64,000 nt of DNA, taken from Pleodorina starrii (taxonomy: Eukaryota > Chlorophyta > Chlorophyceae > Chlamydomonadales > Volvocaceae). The position numbers and the translations under genes were made by a program. The first letter of the stretch is position 1; each line of letters opens with the position of its first letter. This document shows, in pieces, positions 13,901 to 25,803 of this stretch. The notes beneath the pieces were generated by a model that searched no databases, was not told the origin of the DNA, and worked only from the letters and a program-made list of their open reading frames with translations. Location: assembly GCA_030267565.1 (NCBI GenBank), contig BRXU01000003.1:5927001-5991000 (forward strand), in the 5' to 3' direction.

Positions 13901-16900
13901 TTGGATGCCGCGCGTTGGCTCCTCCGGCGGCGCGTTCCCACACAGTATACGGTAGTTGACGCACGTCACCCCACGTGTCGCTTTTTCCCTTCCTTTCATC
14001 TGAACTTCTGTCGCCGTTTCCCCCTCCTCCTCCTCCTCTTCGTCCTGCTCCTGCGCTCCTGCAGGGCACGTTGACCCACATGGCGCCAGGTACGACAGGA
14101 CTCGTCCGCGTGTGTGGGGTGGTGTGTGTCTATGTGCGTGTCTGTATGTGTGTGTGTCTTTCTGTATGTGTCTTTGTGTCTGTATGTGTATGTTGTGAGC
14201 GCCCTGAGCTGCTTGGCTGCGCGCGGTTGAGTGCTGCGTGTCCTTGTCTGCCTGCCTGCGCTGCGCTGCACTGCGCCGCAACCCCTCCTGCCCTTCTCGC
14301 CGACCGCCTCCTCCCGGCCCTCCTCCCGGCCCCACTCCCTCCCTCCCTTCCCCCCCTCCAGAGCTGCTGCTGCACGGCCGCATGTCCAAGGCTGTCGACG
14401 TGTATGCCTTCGGTGTGACCCTTTGGGAGCTCTTCACGGGTGGACACGCCTTCCAGGGTGCGGGTTGGCTGGCTGGCTTGTTGCTGGTTGCTGGGTTGGT
14501 TGACTGGCGGTGGGGAGGGTAAGAAAAATAAGGTACCGCAGCCAAGGGACGGAGACGGCGGCGGGGGGAGGAGAGGAGAGGCTGGCTAACGGGTTAGATG
14601 GCTGGATTGGCTGGCGGTGTTGGCTGGGGCGCTGAGGTGCTGAGGGCGGCTGCGAAGGGCGGGCGGGCGGGCGGGCGGGCGGGCGCGTGGTGCGAGAGAT
14701 TCGCGAGCAGGACTCTACCCAGGAGCGTCTGGTTGCGAAGCGTGCGTGCGCGAGGAGCAGTGTGCGTGATCGGCGGAGTAGGATGGCGATGGCGAATAGG
14801 CGATGCGGAGCTGTATCTGTCGCGCAGACAAGCGCTCTGGAAGGAGAGCACCTTCTTGGAGCAAGAGCAAGAGCCGCCGTCCCATTCACCCTCCCCCCCC
14901 CCATTCACTTGCTCCGGCCTATACATGGATAACCCCCCCCATTCACTTGGTGCTTTGCCACCCGCTCCAAACGTTCGGGCCTGTCGCAGGCGTGCCGCGC
15001 GCCCTGCTTGGCCACCAGATTGCACAGGAGCGGCGCCGCCCCGCCTTCCCGCCCTTCGCGCCGGAGGCGTACGTCCGCTTGGCGGAGGACTGCTGGGCTC
15101 ACCGACCCGAGGATAGGTGGGTGGGTGGGTGGGTGGGTGGGTGGGTGGGAGGGTGGGTGGGTGGGTGGGTGGGTGGGTGGGTGGGTGGGTGGGTGGGTGG
15201 GGGGGTGGGTGGGTGGGTGGGTGGGTGGGTGGGTGGGTCGGTGGGTCGGTGGGTCGGTGGGTCGGTGGGTCGGTGGGTCGGTGGGTGGGCGGGTGGGTGG
15301 GTGGGTGGGTGTTACTGACTCCCGGGGGGAGGGGCCACAGGTGTTCGTGTGTGTTCGTGTGTTCGTGTGTGGGTGGACGTGTGTGGACGACGCTGTCGCC
15401 GATGCACGCCTCCCCCCCACCTCTCCGCCTCCCTCGACTCGGCCGCCTGTTGTTTTTCCCTGGTCTCCCGCTCCCCCTCGCTCCAACCACCTTGTCAAAA
15501 CCGCAATAACCGCAACAACAACCCCCCATTACGCCCTCACAGGCCGAGCTTTGAGACCATTTTGGAGCGCCTCGGGGAGATGCGCGGCTCGGTGCCAGGC
15601 CCGGCGGCGGCGCTTGCGGCGTACGACATTGGGCCGCCGGCGGCGACGCCGCAGGCGCAGGCGCCGCCACTGCCCAAGCTAGATGGGGCGCCTCCGGTGA
15701 GCTGTCCCAACTGTCTTGCTGTCTTGCTGTCTGGATGACCGTCTTGGGTGCCTCCCTCCTCCGCACCCCGCCCCCGTCCGTATTTAGGCTACTTTTGCAA
15801 TTGCAGAAATTGGCCAGGGTAGCCCACCCGCTGCGGTCTCTCTCTCTCTCTCTCACTCTCTCTCTCTCTCTCTCTCCCCCTCTCTCTTGCTCCCAGCTAG
15901 TCGGACTGCTTACCGCTTTTGGGGCTGTTTTCTTGTCTTGACCCCTTATCCCAACCTCGACCCCGCCCGGCCCGCTGCTACAGGGGCTTGTCAACTCGAC
16001 TCCGAACCCCGTGTTCGACCCCACTGCCAGCGGCTCAGGTGCGCGGCTGCTGGGGGCTTCGGTGGGGGTGGGGCCGTGGGGGTGGGGCGGCGGTCGTTAC
16101 GGTGCCTGGCATGTCGACTTGCCGCACTTCGCGTTTTTCCGGATCCCTCGGGGGCCATTCTCAGCTGCCAGGGTCTCCCAAGGGCAGCCCTCAAAACACA
16201 CACATACACACACAAACACACACACACGGTCCGCCAACGCCCTCTGGCACCCCCCATCTCTCCCACCTTCGTTCCCTTGCCGTGTATTTCCTTCCACCCT
16301 TCCCCACGCTCCCCCACCTCCCCTCGCTCCGCTCTGCCTGAGCCCCCAACCCCCTCCCTCTTTGCGGCACCTGCTGCAGGCAGCGGAGGCGGCCTCATCC
16401 TGGGCGGCAGCGGCAGCGGCACGGGCATCAATTGGGCCTTCGCAAAGAGCAGCCACCGGACGCCGGTAAGATGTCGTACCGTCCAGAGCCGTGCCGTACA
16501 AGGCCATGTACCGCTTCCCCGCGGACTGCCACTGCCGTATCACTATACGCTGCTGTACACCGCTGTGCATTGCTGTTACACGGCTGTACAATGCCGTGCA
16601 TTGCTGTACACGGCTGTACTATTACACAGCACGGCGTGTCCGCGTTCTCGAATGACCCCCAACCCCCACCCCACCCCACCCGCTGCCCTCGCCCAGCCTA
16701 CCCGCTCTCCGCTCCTCAGCCTTCCCTGACCTCGCTTGTTTCCCTTCACGCCCCCCATCACCCGGTATATTGTTTCCGTTGCCGACCGTCACCCCAACCC
16801 CGCCCTGCCCTGCTCTCCGCTCCTCTCGCGCCGCGCCGGCATTCACAGTTGGCTGTGGTGGAGGAGGAGGATCAGGAGTTGGACGTCTCCTCCAAAAAGC

Positions 16901-17148
16901 TGCCCCTCGTTGGAGACGCCCCGGCGCCCCACCACAACCACCACAACCACCTCAACCACCACCTACCTGGCAAGACCCATTTGGACGACATCCAGGAGGG
17001 CGCACCGGGGGCCGGCACCTGCGCCGGCGGCGACAGCCGGGCCTCCCCGCAGGCGGGGGCGCTGGCGCCGCAGTCGCCGCTGCCGTCGGGCCCGATGGCG
17101 CGAACCGCCGCTTCGCTGTCTCAGAGCGGCAGCGGCACTGCGCCTTGA
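4996..17148 (+). CDS. Two-TM receptor-like protein kinase (TKL type), 23 exons, 1047 aa
   Basis: Predicted membrane sensor kinase that phosphorylates protein Ser/Thr (possibly Tyr). Exons: 4996-5310, 6185-6391, 6891-6949, 7478-7539, 8199-8301, 8791-8933, 9261-9331, 9843-9965, 10379-10591, 10719-10974, 11278-11320, 11587-11645, 12252-12412, 12639-12824, 13250-13423, 13561-13686, 14065-14089, 14362-14457, 14990-15116, 15543-15696, 15984-16038, 16380-16465, 16849-17148; all phases agree. Order: acidic N-terminus 1-105; TM1 ~108-131 (IALGVLVVAEALAV); Cys-containing ectodomain ~132-395 with DAIYQ and LCPYG; TM2 ~396-416; coiled coil ~433-475; kinase ~545-880; low-complexity tail with His/Asn-rich HHNHHNHLNHH. 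Motifs: GEGSFGKVYRG, AVK (Lys ~569), HGDLKARN, DFG (~747), MAPE. The catalytic loop is HGD, so this is a non-RD kinase. Exon 14 adds a Gly/Ser-rich insert. Exon 17 is only 25 nt. The ectodomain resembles cache-type sensors only loosely; the ligand is unknown. The exon 3 acceptor is the weakest call. Confidence 0.85.
5971..5997 (+). repeat. Dispersed short repeat, partial copy
   Basis: Shares CCGTTCACGGGCTCCGGCC and TATAC with the copies at 7271-7305 (inverted), 14911-14938 and 44505-44547. It lies in intron 1 of the kinase gene. Confidence 0.7.
6972..7088 (+). repeat. ~21 bp minisatellite in kinase intron 3
   Basis: Repeats of GGCAGGACGAGACAGGA followed by variable runs of G start about 20 bp after the exon 3 splice donor. 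Confidence 0.8.
7271..7305 (-). repeat. Dispersed short repeat, inverted copy
   Basis: Reverse complement of the element at 44505-44547, nearly full length. With the copy at 5971-5997 it forms an inverted pair about 1.3 kb apart that encloses kinase exons 2 and 3. Confidence 0.75.
11812..11893 (+). repeat. (CTAC)n microsatellite
   Basis: Imperfect run of CCTA/CCTG tetranucleotides in kinase intron 12, upstream of the glycine-loop exon. Confidence 0.85.
14911..14938 (+). repeat. Dispersed short repeat, partial copy
   Basis: GCTCCGGCCTATACATGGAT followed by AACCCCCC, matching the core of the element at 44505-44547. It lies in kinase intron 18, upstream of the exon starting at 14990. Confidence 0.65.
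15117..15311 (+). repeat. (GTGG/GTCG)n array starting at a splice donor
   Basis: About 195 bp of GTGG tetranucleotides with a block of GTCGGTGG variants. The first GT is itself the splice donor of kinase exon 19 (exon ends at 15116). Confidence 0.9.
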
Positions 17149-17534
17149 GGGGACGGGTGAGGGAGCAACACGGGTTGGAGTGGGATGGGATGGGGTGGAA
17201 AGGGGTGGCTGGTCTCATCTTTTGCTGTCGAATTTCTTTTGTTCGGTCTGTATCACAGAGCTCTGTTTGTTCGCATCGCATGCTGGAATAAGGGTTGCGG
17301 CTGGCGTTGGTCGGCTGGCGGCAATCGGCGGAAATGGACACCGGTGCGTGGAGATGGGAGAAGCGGCAGCCGGGGAGGGGAGGCGGGGGAGGGGGTGAAC
17401 TGCAGTCGACGACAGCGGACGGGCAGTCCGCGGCGGCGGGCAGGCAATGGTACGTTGCTACGTTCATGGTAAATGGTACGATAAATCGCAGCACGTGATT
17501 CACATGTATATGTGCGTTGCCGTTTGCGTGTGTG

Positions 17535-17539
17535 TGTAA
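17535..17539 (+). terminator. Candidate TGTAA poly(A) signal of the kinase gene
   Basis: TGTAA is the usual polyadenylation signal in Chlamydomonas-type algae. This one lies about 390 bp after the kinase stop codon, a normal 3' UTR length. Confidence 0.5.
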
Positions 17540-19075
17540 CTGTGTGTGGTGTGGGGAGGGTGGGCCCAGGTGTCCCCCACTCGGTGTACTATGAGTCCTG
17601 ACGACGACACGCCGGGATCGAAGCTGGGTTTTGTCGATGTAACGGCGGAGGGTGTCGGGTTCGGAATGTTGGGTTTCCAGGAATATTGGATTGTTGGGTT
17701 TCCAGGGGTATTGCGGTGATGGTGTTTGGTTGGGTCTGGTTGAGTTTGGTTGGGGCTGTTGAGTTTGGTTGGGTTTGGGGTTATGGTGGGGTTTGGGCTG
17801 GGTATTGTTGGCATGTTCTGGATGGTTCAGTGTTCCTGGCCCTTGAGGCCTGAAGGCCTTTGGCTGAGGACAATGGGTTTGGTTTTGGGATGTTGGGGGA
17901 GATGGGGGGATTGGGGGATGCTGTCTTCAAAGAGAGGGGGTACAAGGAGCTTGTCCGGGGGGCATGTGCAAGAGGGTGGAACAGGGGAACGTGAGACTTG
18001 TGTGTATGGGGGGGCCTGAGGTGGGGGGACGACGGGGGCGAGGCACGTGCCCGGAAGATAAACTTGCGGCTGCGTATGTTGCTGACGATGATGATTGCAT
18101 GACTGATGGGAGGACAAGAGAAGACATGCGCCCTGTCATTGTGTCGGGGAGTGTGCGCTATGTGCGGGAGACTTGGGGTTTCGGAGCAACGGCTTGTACT
18201 GTGCAGGAAAATCGAAAGACGTTGTGTGTGTGTCATGGTGGTTGTGGTGGCGGTGGTGGTTGCGGTGTTGATAGCAGTCGCAGTGGTGGTTGCGGTGGTT
18301 GCGGTCGGCTTTATGAATTAATTGAAGGGAGGGTGGTAATTGCTGAGCTCGGTTGAGTGGATCTGGCCGACGCGATGATAAGAGCAAACGGTTTGGCGGT
18401 GAACCAAGACGGACTTCTTCGTCGGTCGTTTTCGATTGCTTAAGCTATTTTGTTTCCGAATGCACACGGGGGTTTGGGGCATTGGGCATTGGGATGGGAG
18501 GTTGAGGGCCATGCTAAGCCACAGCAGCCTCCGCCCCATCCGACAGCACCTGCTGCTGCTGCTGCTGGTGTTGCTGCCACTGCTGCTGCTACTGCTGCTG
18601 CTACTGCTGCTACTGCTGCTGCCATAGTGGCTGTGGCGGCGTTTCGCTGTGCCATACAAGGCACGGTGCGAGCCGAGCGGCGAGCGGCGAGTTCTTTCGA
18701 ACTTTCGAACTTTCGCCGGGTCGTCCCGCGGCTCCGCCGCATCCCGGGCTCGGGTGGCGCCGATGAGTCGGGAGGCCGTGACAGCGCGCGGGAGGCGGCG
18801 GGGTGATGCTGGTGGTGGTGGTTGGCGGTGGTTGGCGCTGGTGGTGGTGGTGGTGGTTGCTGCATCATCACGGACAATCGAGGCTGACAGTTGCTGCGGG
18901 CGTCCTGTCCTGTCCCGTCCCGTCCTGTCTTCCCTTCCGCTGATAAGACGGTGGGACCCAGCGGTGGTGAGGATGTCCGAAACGCCGAGATCACTTGCCG
19001 AAATGTTGGTTATGCATGTGCCGGAATGTGCATGTGCGGGCGAGCACGTTACAACTGATATGCGATTTGAGCACT

Positions 19076-19078
<3 letters not shown>

Positions 19079-19106
<28 letters not shown>
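19079..19106. repeat. (TG)n microsatellite
   Basis: Fourteen uninterrupted TG units. Confidence 0.95.
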
Positions 19107-20440
19107 CACGGGTGCCGCAGAGGCCACGGGTGCTTTGCTTTTGCTTGACCTGCCTGCAAGGATACTCGACTGTGCGGAGATGTATCGCTCCCGGAGTTGA
19201 CCCGTACTATGTGCCGTACTACCACCTGCCATCTGGATCCGTGGAGGGTGTACGGCAGCAAGCACAGAGGCAGCGGCTGCAGCCGGGCCATGCTCTGCAT
19301 CTGAGCCCGCCTCTGCTGCATCTGGGCTGAGCCCGCGAGCCTCTGCTTGCCTTTGCCCCCCCGAGGCACTTGGACTCGTCGGCGGCCGAGAGCCCCGGAT
19401 TCTTTCGTGTGGATGGCAGCGTGTTTTTATGCTTCTGTGGGCGTGCTACGCCACGGGCACGGCAGTGGGCCCGCCGCCGTACAGGGCCGGGCAATCGGTG
19501 CATGCGCGCAAACATGCGCGCAAACATGCATGCGTGATTTGTGGTCGTCAAGCGATTCTGCAGATTTACCGTATGCGCCTGGCCTCGCCTGTTGACACAC
19601 TTAAAGCACGGCGCGTCCATCCTTCCATTGGGGCTGTGCAGCCAGCCCGCCGAGTTCGTGGAACGTGCTACGGGGCGGTACTGCGTTTGCTTTGTGTGCG
19701 GCGTTTGTGTTTGCACGGCACGTAAGGCCCGTTTCGACCTCTTCACTCCCACCCTCCTTCCCGGTAGTGTCAGGCGGTGTCTTCCTGCATCGGAAGCTGT
19801 CGGCTTAGAAGCTACGGCTCGACAACAGAAATAGCACTGAAATCGACCAAGGCCCCGTCCTTCCTTACATAGATGCCGGGGTTACCTGTGCACGCCCCCT
19901 CTGCGTGTACAAGGGATCATCCCCTCTTTCGTGCCGGGGCCTCAACAATCGTGAATTGGCGGCCTGGCGCCTGCCGCGCGCCCTGTACCGGTATTGACGC
20001 GTGTGGCGCGGCCGCGTGTCGTTTTGCTGTCAGTCTAGTCGGGCTGTCGGGGCTTGGTTGCTGCGGCGTGGGTGTGGATGGCGGTGGTTGTTGCAGCAAG
20101 TGGCTAGGGCGGGTGAGGGCTGTGCCACGCTTCGTGCTGCCCCCTGGGATTCCATGGTGGCACGGGCGCGACGAGACCATGCTATCTGAGCGGCGTGCGG
20201 TGCGCTGTGCAATGCGGCCCAGGCTAGGGAGGAGCGCTGCTCGAAGGCGTTGAGTGTGTGTATGTGTGCGTTGATGCGTGGGGTGGCTACGTGAAAAGCC
20301 ACCTCGTCCCTTGTGCTCCACCTTCCGCTTTGCGGCTTTTGCTGTAGGACGGATGGCAAAGATGCCCCTTTATGCTGCCTGCGCTTACCGTACTTGTATT
20401 ACGGCGTTCGGCCTTTGCTACGTACGGCAGATCTTGAGAC

Positions 20441-20484
<44 letters not shown>
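20441..20484. repeat. (GAT)n microsatellite
   Basis: About fourteen perfect trinucleotide units. The minus-strand poly-His reading of this run is a by-product of the repeat and not evidence of a gene. Confidence 0.95.
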
Positions 20485-20485
<1 letters not shown>

Positions 20486-22297
20486 TTGAGGCCCTGCGCC
20501 TCCCGCGACGCCGCCCGCGGAGGCCAGCGCCCAGCGGCTCCGTTAAATCGGTTGTGTACGGCATTTGCACCTCACTCTTTCTCTCGGCGTCGTGGGTGCA
20601 GATTTGCCGACAGCGTCTTGGGCCCTCTCTTGCGGTGCGCGTCTTGCGGTGTACGGACAGGCGCGCCTCAATCCTGCGGGGCCGGGGCGGGCTTGAGATA
20701 CCGGTATGCAAGGTAACAATCGTGGTCCTGGCCGGCCGGAAGGTTGGGATACTTGCTCGTACGTCGATTATTAATGGTAGTCTTGTTGTCGCGACGGAAG
20801 AAGCGCGATGTCGCAAGCGGACCTCGTGGTTTGCCGATGCCGATAGCGTGCCGATCACCGTCGCCATCTTGCAATTTGGGCAAATTCTGCGAACTTCCAG
20901 CAGGAAACTCTCGGCAACTCCTGCACGCCCTATGCTGTTGCCTCGATACTCGATCACTCATTTTCACATGCGGGCCGTTTTGCGGCGTTTTGTGCTCCGT
21001 CCTCCGCGCGTTGAGAGGCACGGGCGAGCGGACGTTGCGCTGCGTCGCTTTGCCTTATTTAGATGGAGACTACTTTCGTGGTTCGTTTTGTCGTCTGCCT
21101 GCCGATTTGCTCCTCGAGCTACGCGTAGGCCTCGATTGTACTGCCGTGTTTCCGTATGTAGCACTATGTATGCGCGCCCCATGACGCGGCTATTTTGCGC
21201 AGTCTGCGTGTCTCGTCCCGTGAACCCCGTCGCGTTCGTCGCGCGCGCAGGTGACGGAGGTGGGCGTATCGGTTCGGCCGCACAGCATCAGCTGCCATAC
21301 CAGCCAAGCTGGCCGCCGTACCGTAATAGAACCACCTACCCGCTCCCCTCTCTTCTCTCTCTCTCTCTCTCTCTCCCCTCCGTCTCTCTCGCGCACAACA
21401 CACGCGTCGTCTCTAGCCGCATTCACTCATGCCCTCGCCTTGTCAGGAAAGCCGCATCAGCCCCTCGCGCTCTCTCTCCCTCACCATCTCTTCCGTTGGG
21501 TAGCTCAAATCATCGGTCCCAATTTCAGCTCCGCCGGTGCCTCCGCTGCGCGGACGCTGACTCGATAAGCCGACTCGACGCGCACTCGGTAGGATAGAAC
21601 CCCGGCAGCGGCGCGAAGAAAGGCATGCCATCCCTCGCCGTCTCGCTCCACAGGTACCGTACCACCGTAAAGCACAGTACAGTGAGCCCCCGGGTGGGCT
21701 CGCGCGTTTCTGTATGTCTGGGTGGCCCCTGATGCCGTCTAGTCTGGTTGGGCTTGCCTTTGCCCGGGTCGCTTCCGCTACAGTGCACGACATCACCACC
21801 TCCACCACCAGCACCATCACCACCAGCACCACCGCCATCACGACCACCGCCATCACGACCACCGCCATCACGGCCACCAGCTGTCCGTACGCCAAGCCAC
21901 AACCCTTCAGGCCGTTCAGACGCCCCTCCCTCCGCCCTCCAGGGCCCCTCTTCCCTCCCGACCTTCACAACGACCTTCGCAACGCCTTCAACCTTGTGCC
22001 CCACCAGCAAGCAGTACCCCTCCCCTCCCCTCACCTCACGTCACCTTACCGCGCTTCCGTGGACAACCGATATCCCCACATACCTTCTCCCTTGTTCAGC
22101 CCCTTCCCCATCCACTCCCTCCAGCCTATCAGCTGCCTGTTCTGACCTGCCCACGTCTAAAACCTCCCCAGTCCACCCCCCAGGCATGTTAGATGCCACA
22201 TATTGTGTCATGTGCCATATGTCACATGTTGTCTCATATGTCACATGTCCTGTCGTAAATCACATATCAAATGTCATATGCCGCGTGCTACCGTATG

Positions 22298-24910
22298 TCA
22301 CCACAGCGACAGGTTGACTGCTGCCGTCTGCAGCGGGTACACGTCCCTGGCCCAGCTACCCGCCTCCACCTGCAGATGCGCCAGGCCCCGGGGCAGCGCA
22401 TCCGGCCACTGCGAGGGGCCCGGCAGCGGACCACTCAGCGCCAGGGTGTTGCTCTCCACACTCAGGAGAGACACCTCGCCTGCGGGACACCGCAGTAGCA
22501 GCGGGCAGCAGCAGGGACAACGCGGTCAGAGGTCGGAGCAGCCACTCCCCGAATTTTCCCACCACCGACACCGCCGCGCGGCCGCCCGAAGGGCTGCCCG
22601 CCCCCCGCCCCCCCCCTGCGCGCTGCGCCATGTCCTGAAGCGCGTCCGCAGCCCCCCGCCCGCCTTCCCCCCTGCGCCCCGCTGCCCACTGCACTGAGCC
22701 GCCGCGCACCTCCGAATGCCTTCTCCATGGCCTCGTACGCGCGCAGGGTGGTGTAGGCCTCCGCCTGCCAGCGCATCCCGGGTACGGCGGGCGGCGACTG
22801 GCCCAGATTGGCGATCACGCGGGGGACGAGACCACTACCGGCCCCAGATCCAGATCCAGATCCGACTTCAGCCAGCCGGTCGCGGATGCACTCCCAAGTA
22901 GAGACCTGGCCAGGGAGGGAGGGAGGGAGGAAGGATGATCCATGATTAGGCCGAGACCCGTAGATATAGGGAAGGGCGCGGAGGGCACAGGCCTGCCGTT
23001 TACCTTTGTGAGCTGCGGCAGTAGTTGTCCCCCGGCGAAGAGATCCACGATGATGCCACTGAAGCCGCCCGGCACCGAGGCAGAGGGGGACAGCGCATCG
23101 CCGGTGTGAGCGACCTGCGCGGGGGGGTTTGAAGAGTGGGGGGGGGTGACAGGGCGCAGGGAGGGGCGGGCCGGGTCGCGGGTGGTGTGCTGAGAGTCGT
23201 CGGCGGTTTCGGAGCTGATGAGGCGCCCCAGGCAGGCTGGAGACTGCCGCATACTGTAGCGCAGAGACACCGGTAAGGCCTACGGCTCCTCCCAGCCGGT
23301 CTGGCAATCGCCGTGGCCTCAGCCCCGGAGATGCCATTGAGGTCAGGCGTCACGAGCCGAACAGCCGATGCCGGTATGGAGGCACAGCGGTATGGCTGCA
23401 TGAGCCCAAAAATAGCTTGAGTCCAAAAGTAAAATGTTCGTACCAAGTGTCCGTTGCGCTCCAGCTCGTCCATTCCCAGGTAAAGCCTGCTCGCCATGAT
23501 GACCCCCGGGTCCAACTCCCAACCGTGAACAACGAACTGGTCGTTGCGGTCCTGCTCCTCGTCGCCCTTGCGGCGGCAGGGGTAGTGCGCCGCGATGATG
23601 CGCGGGATGGTGCCCGCACCCTGTGGCGTGCGTATGGACGGAGGAGGGAACAGCAGAACGGATGAGGGGGGTTACGGCGCATGAGCGCTGCGCCAATAGG
23701 CCGCCAAATTAATTATTTAATTTATCGCCAGATCAGCGCCTCTTCATGTACGGTACGCTACAAGCACCTTCAGCAACGTCTAATGAAACATGCATTACTC
23801 TAAACTCATGAACCCAGACACACTGGTTTCAGCCGCGCTCCCCATGCGCTGTCCAGAACACCGACCGCGTCGACGGGTCCAGCCGCCACCTGCCAGCGCC
23901 CAAATCATCATTTGACCCCCGGTGTGACCCACGGGTCGGGTCGGGAGGGGCGCGCCCACATTGCGGAACGAGTACAGAGCGCCGGGCCCGAATGCCCCCA
24001 CTCCGCGGTCAGGTCGGGGCGCGCCACCAGTATACCGGTATCCGCAGAGCATTCTGGAGCAAGTCTATGCGCACAGAGAGCCAATCCCGAACGCCCGCGC
24101 GCCCCGCGTTTCGGTGCCCCGAAGGACGCACCAGGCCGAGCAGCCCCAGCGGCCCCGGTGGCACCATCGATGGCAGCGTCGCCAGCACATCCCAGTACGC
24201 GGAGGTCAGGACGCGGTCGGGCCGATAGACGCTGCACGCCAGCGGGGGCCACACACGAGGCACGCTCCGTCAGCTTTGCGAGCGAGCGAGCAAGGTAGCA
24301 AGCAAGCAGGCGGTCGGGCGCCGTGCAGCGGATCGCCTGCACAGCCCAAGCTAGGAGGAGAACCACGCGCGGGGGAGGCGCTACCTGTGGATATTCCCTG
24401 CGATTTCGGCAGGGCAGGGTAGGGCAGGGCAGGGCGCCGGCAGTAGCCCGTTAGTCAGCTTGCAGCGCCGTGAAATTTATCGGGGGCGGAGGAGTGAAAC
24501 CCATTTCCCCAAGGTCCGGTTCTAGAAGCAGGCAAGGTGGCTGGATTTGCTCGCCAGCCTACTTGCCTGTACGGTCGAGGAGCAAGACCCTAGACCCCGC
24601 CAGCGGCTGGTGATGAGGCTCAACTGGGTCCGGAGGGATCTGCTACGATGGGTTCCTGTTCAGCTCTACATGTTCCGTGGCGTGGGTAAACGGCTTCAGG
24701 ACTTGCCTCCAGCACTGTGACGACTTCATTGTATTGCGAAAAGCCCTGGTGCAAGCAACGAGGCTCCTGCTTGGCTGTGGCCTGAACGCGAAACCAAAAC
24801 TTTCTAACACCACGAGCTAATTGTGCGCCTGATGCCGCGAGTAGCCGACGGGGGAAGCCAGACACGGCGGAGCCGACCACACGCTGCTTTCCACCAGCAA
24901 GAGACTGCAT
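22298..24910 (-). CDS. Spermidine-synthase-like SAM-dependent methyltransferase, ~337 aa
   Basis: Belongs by motif to the plant/algal spermidine-synthase-like methyltransferase family; its substrate is not known from sequence. Exons in transcript order: 24910-24707, 24606-24563 (right edge could be 24618), 24231-24132, 23620-23444, 23114-23004, 22905-22710, 22479-22298; phases agree to the TGA at 22298-22300. Exon 1 starts MQSLAGGKQ and is basic, Ala/Ser/Arg-rich, possibly an organelle transit peptide. Family landmarks: PLAGSRVLLLDRTG, YWDVLATLP, the SAM-binding glycine motif split by an intron (LGLLGL then GAGTIPR), GWELDPGV, GFSGIIVDLFAGG, and TLRAYEAMEKAFGG. No polyamine-synthase function is claimed because the aminopropyl acceptor site was not identified. 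The exon 1 donor is probably a GC-type donor (GAG|GCAAGT). Convergent with the kinase gene. Confidence 0.75.
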
Positions 24911-25121
24911 TCCTTTATCAATATATGTGACGTAATTTTTGGTCAACTTATTCAGAAAATTGGTTGATTTTCAGGAATAAAAACGTTGTCGATTTCGCAT
25001 ACCGAGGACAAGTATCCAGGAAAGTGTGCACCACAGCAAGTTATTCTTATCGCAGAACAGATGAGAATGCCAGCGATCTTCCTGTCACGTTGAATGACCC
25101 TTGGGTAGCATTTCGAGATTT
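24911..25121. other. AT-richer spacer upstream of the methyltransferase
   Basis: No gene seen. This is probably the promoter and 5' UTR of the minus-strand methyltransferase gene. Confidence 0.4.
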
Positions 25122-25382
25122 CGTGCAGCGTGTTATCCAACCGCTAGCTCTAACGGCCCCTTGTACGGTGCACGCTCAAGCGTCAAGCCCTCCTGTTATC
25201 TCGGGTTCGCAGTCGGTCCCAACAAAGGGTCGGGGGTGTCAGGAAAACAATTTAATGCATAATTACTGAGAGATCTCACGGCAGCTAGCTACGTCTGTAA
25301 TCGGGAGAGCTGCAGAGACGTAGCTTCCGTGGCGGCCCACGGGCCTATGCCTCCCAAGCCTCCAACGTCCATGGCTCCTGTG
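25122..25382. repeat. Direct repeat, left copy (~260 bp)
   Basis: Nearly identical to 26561-26822, with scattered substitutions and small indels. Shared landmarks are GTACGGTGCACGCTCAAGCG, ATTACTGAGAGATCTCACGG and GTGGCGGCCCACGGGCCTAT. The two copies bracket the unknown coding exon. Confidence 0.85.
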
Positions 25383-25803
25383 CAGCAGCGGTGCCGCGCA
25401 TGGGCCATAAGGAGTCAAAGGGCAAAGAGTCCGTCGACCGTGCCGTAACCTATTGCACCCCCTGGGAGTGCGGTCCCATATCCCGTATCGGGCGCCCGCC
25501 CACGCCACCGACGCCACTCCCGCCGCATTAGGGCCGGTGTAGGATGAGCTGCGCCCTGCGTGCCGCCGCCGCCCAAGTGGCCGCCACCACACCCACCCCA
25601 AGCCCCGTCGCCGCCGCCGCCGATGCCCCCGAATGCCACAAAAACTCGCGTTCCGAAAGATCTGGGAACAGCAATAGTGGACTATGGGAATCAGTACGTC
25701 TTGAACAATCCTGTGTTACGGATCATACCCGCCGGCGGTAGGGTCTAACGTGTGGTCATCGACGTCTCCCATACATTCATTTGGTCCCACGATACCACAG
25801 CGC

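Larger units (their letters stand above)
17149..22297. other. Intergenic region between convergent genes
   Basis: Lies between the kinase (+) and the methyltransferase (-), so it should hold both 3' UTRs. Long chance frames exist, such as 20554-21597 on the plus strand, but they show no family motif and carry simple repeats. Contents: an interrupted CTG run near 18550-18625, (TG)n at 19079-19106, (GAT)n at 20441-20484, a CT run near 21354-21376, a CACCAC/CATCAC-type array near 21790-21880, and CATATGTCACATGT-like repeats at about 22170-22300. Confidence 0.55.

Noticed and set aside
14594..16024. 476-codon minus-strand frame
   Set aside because: Shadow of the GTGG repeat (reads PTHPPTHPPT) opposite kinase exons 19-20.
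18318..19265. 315-codon minus-strand frame with Ser, Thr and His runs
   Set aside because: Its length depends on CTG, TG and GGT microsatellites; no conserved segment or splice structure.
20554..21597. 347-codon open frame on the plus strand
   Set aside because: No family motif, contains CT-repeat-encoded Leu/Ser runs, and lies in intergenic GC-rich DNA where long chance frames are common.
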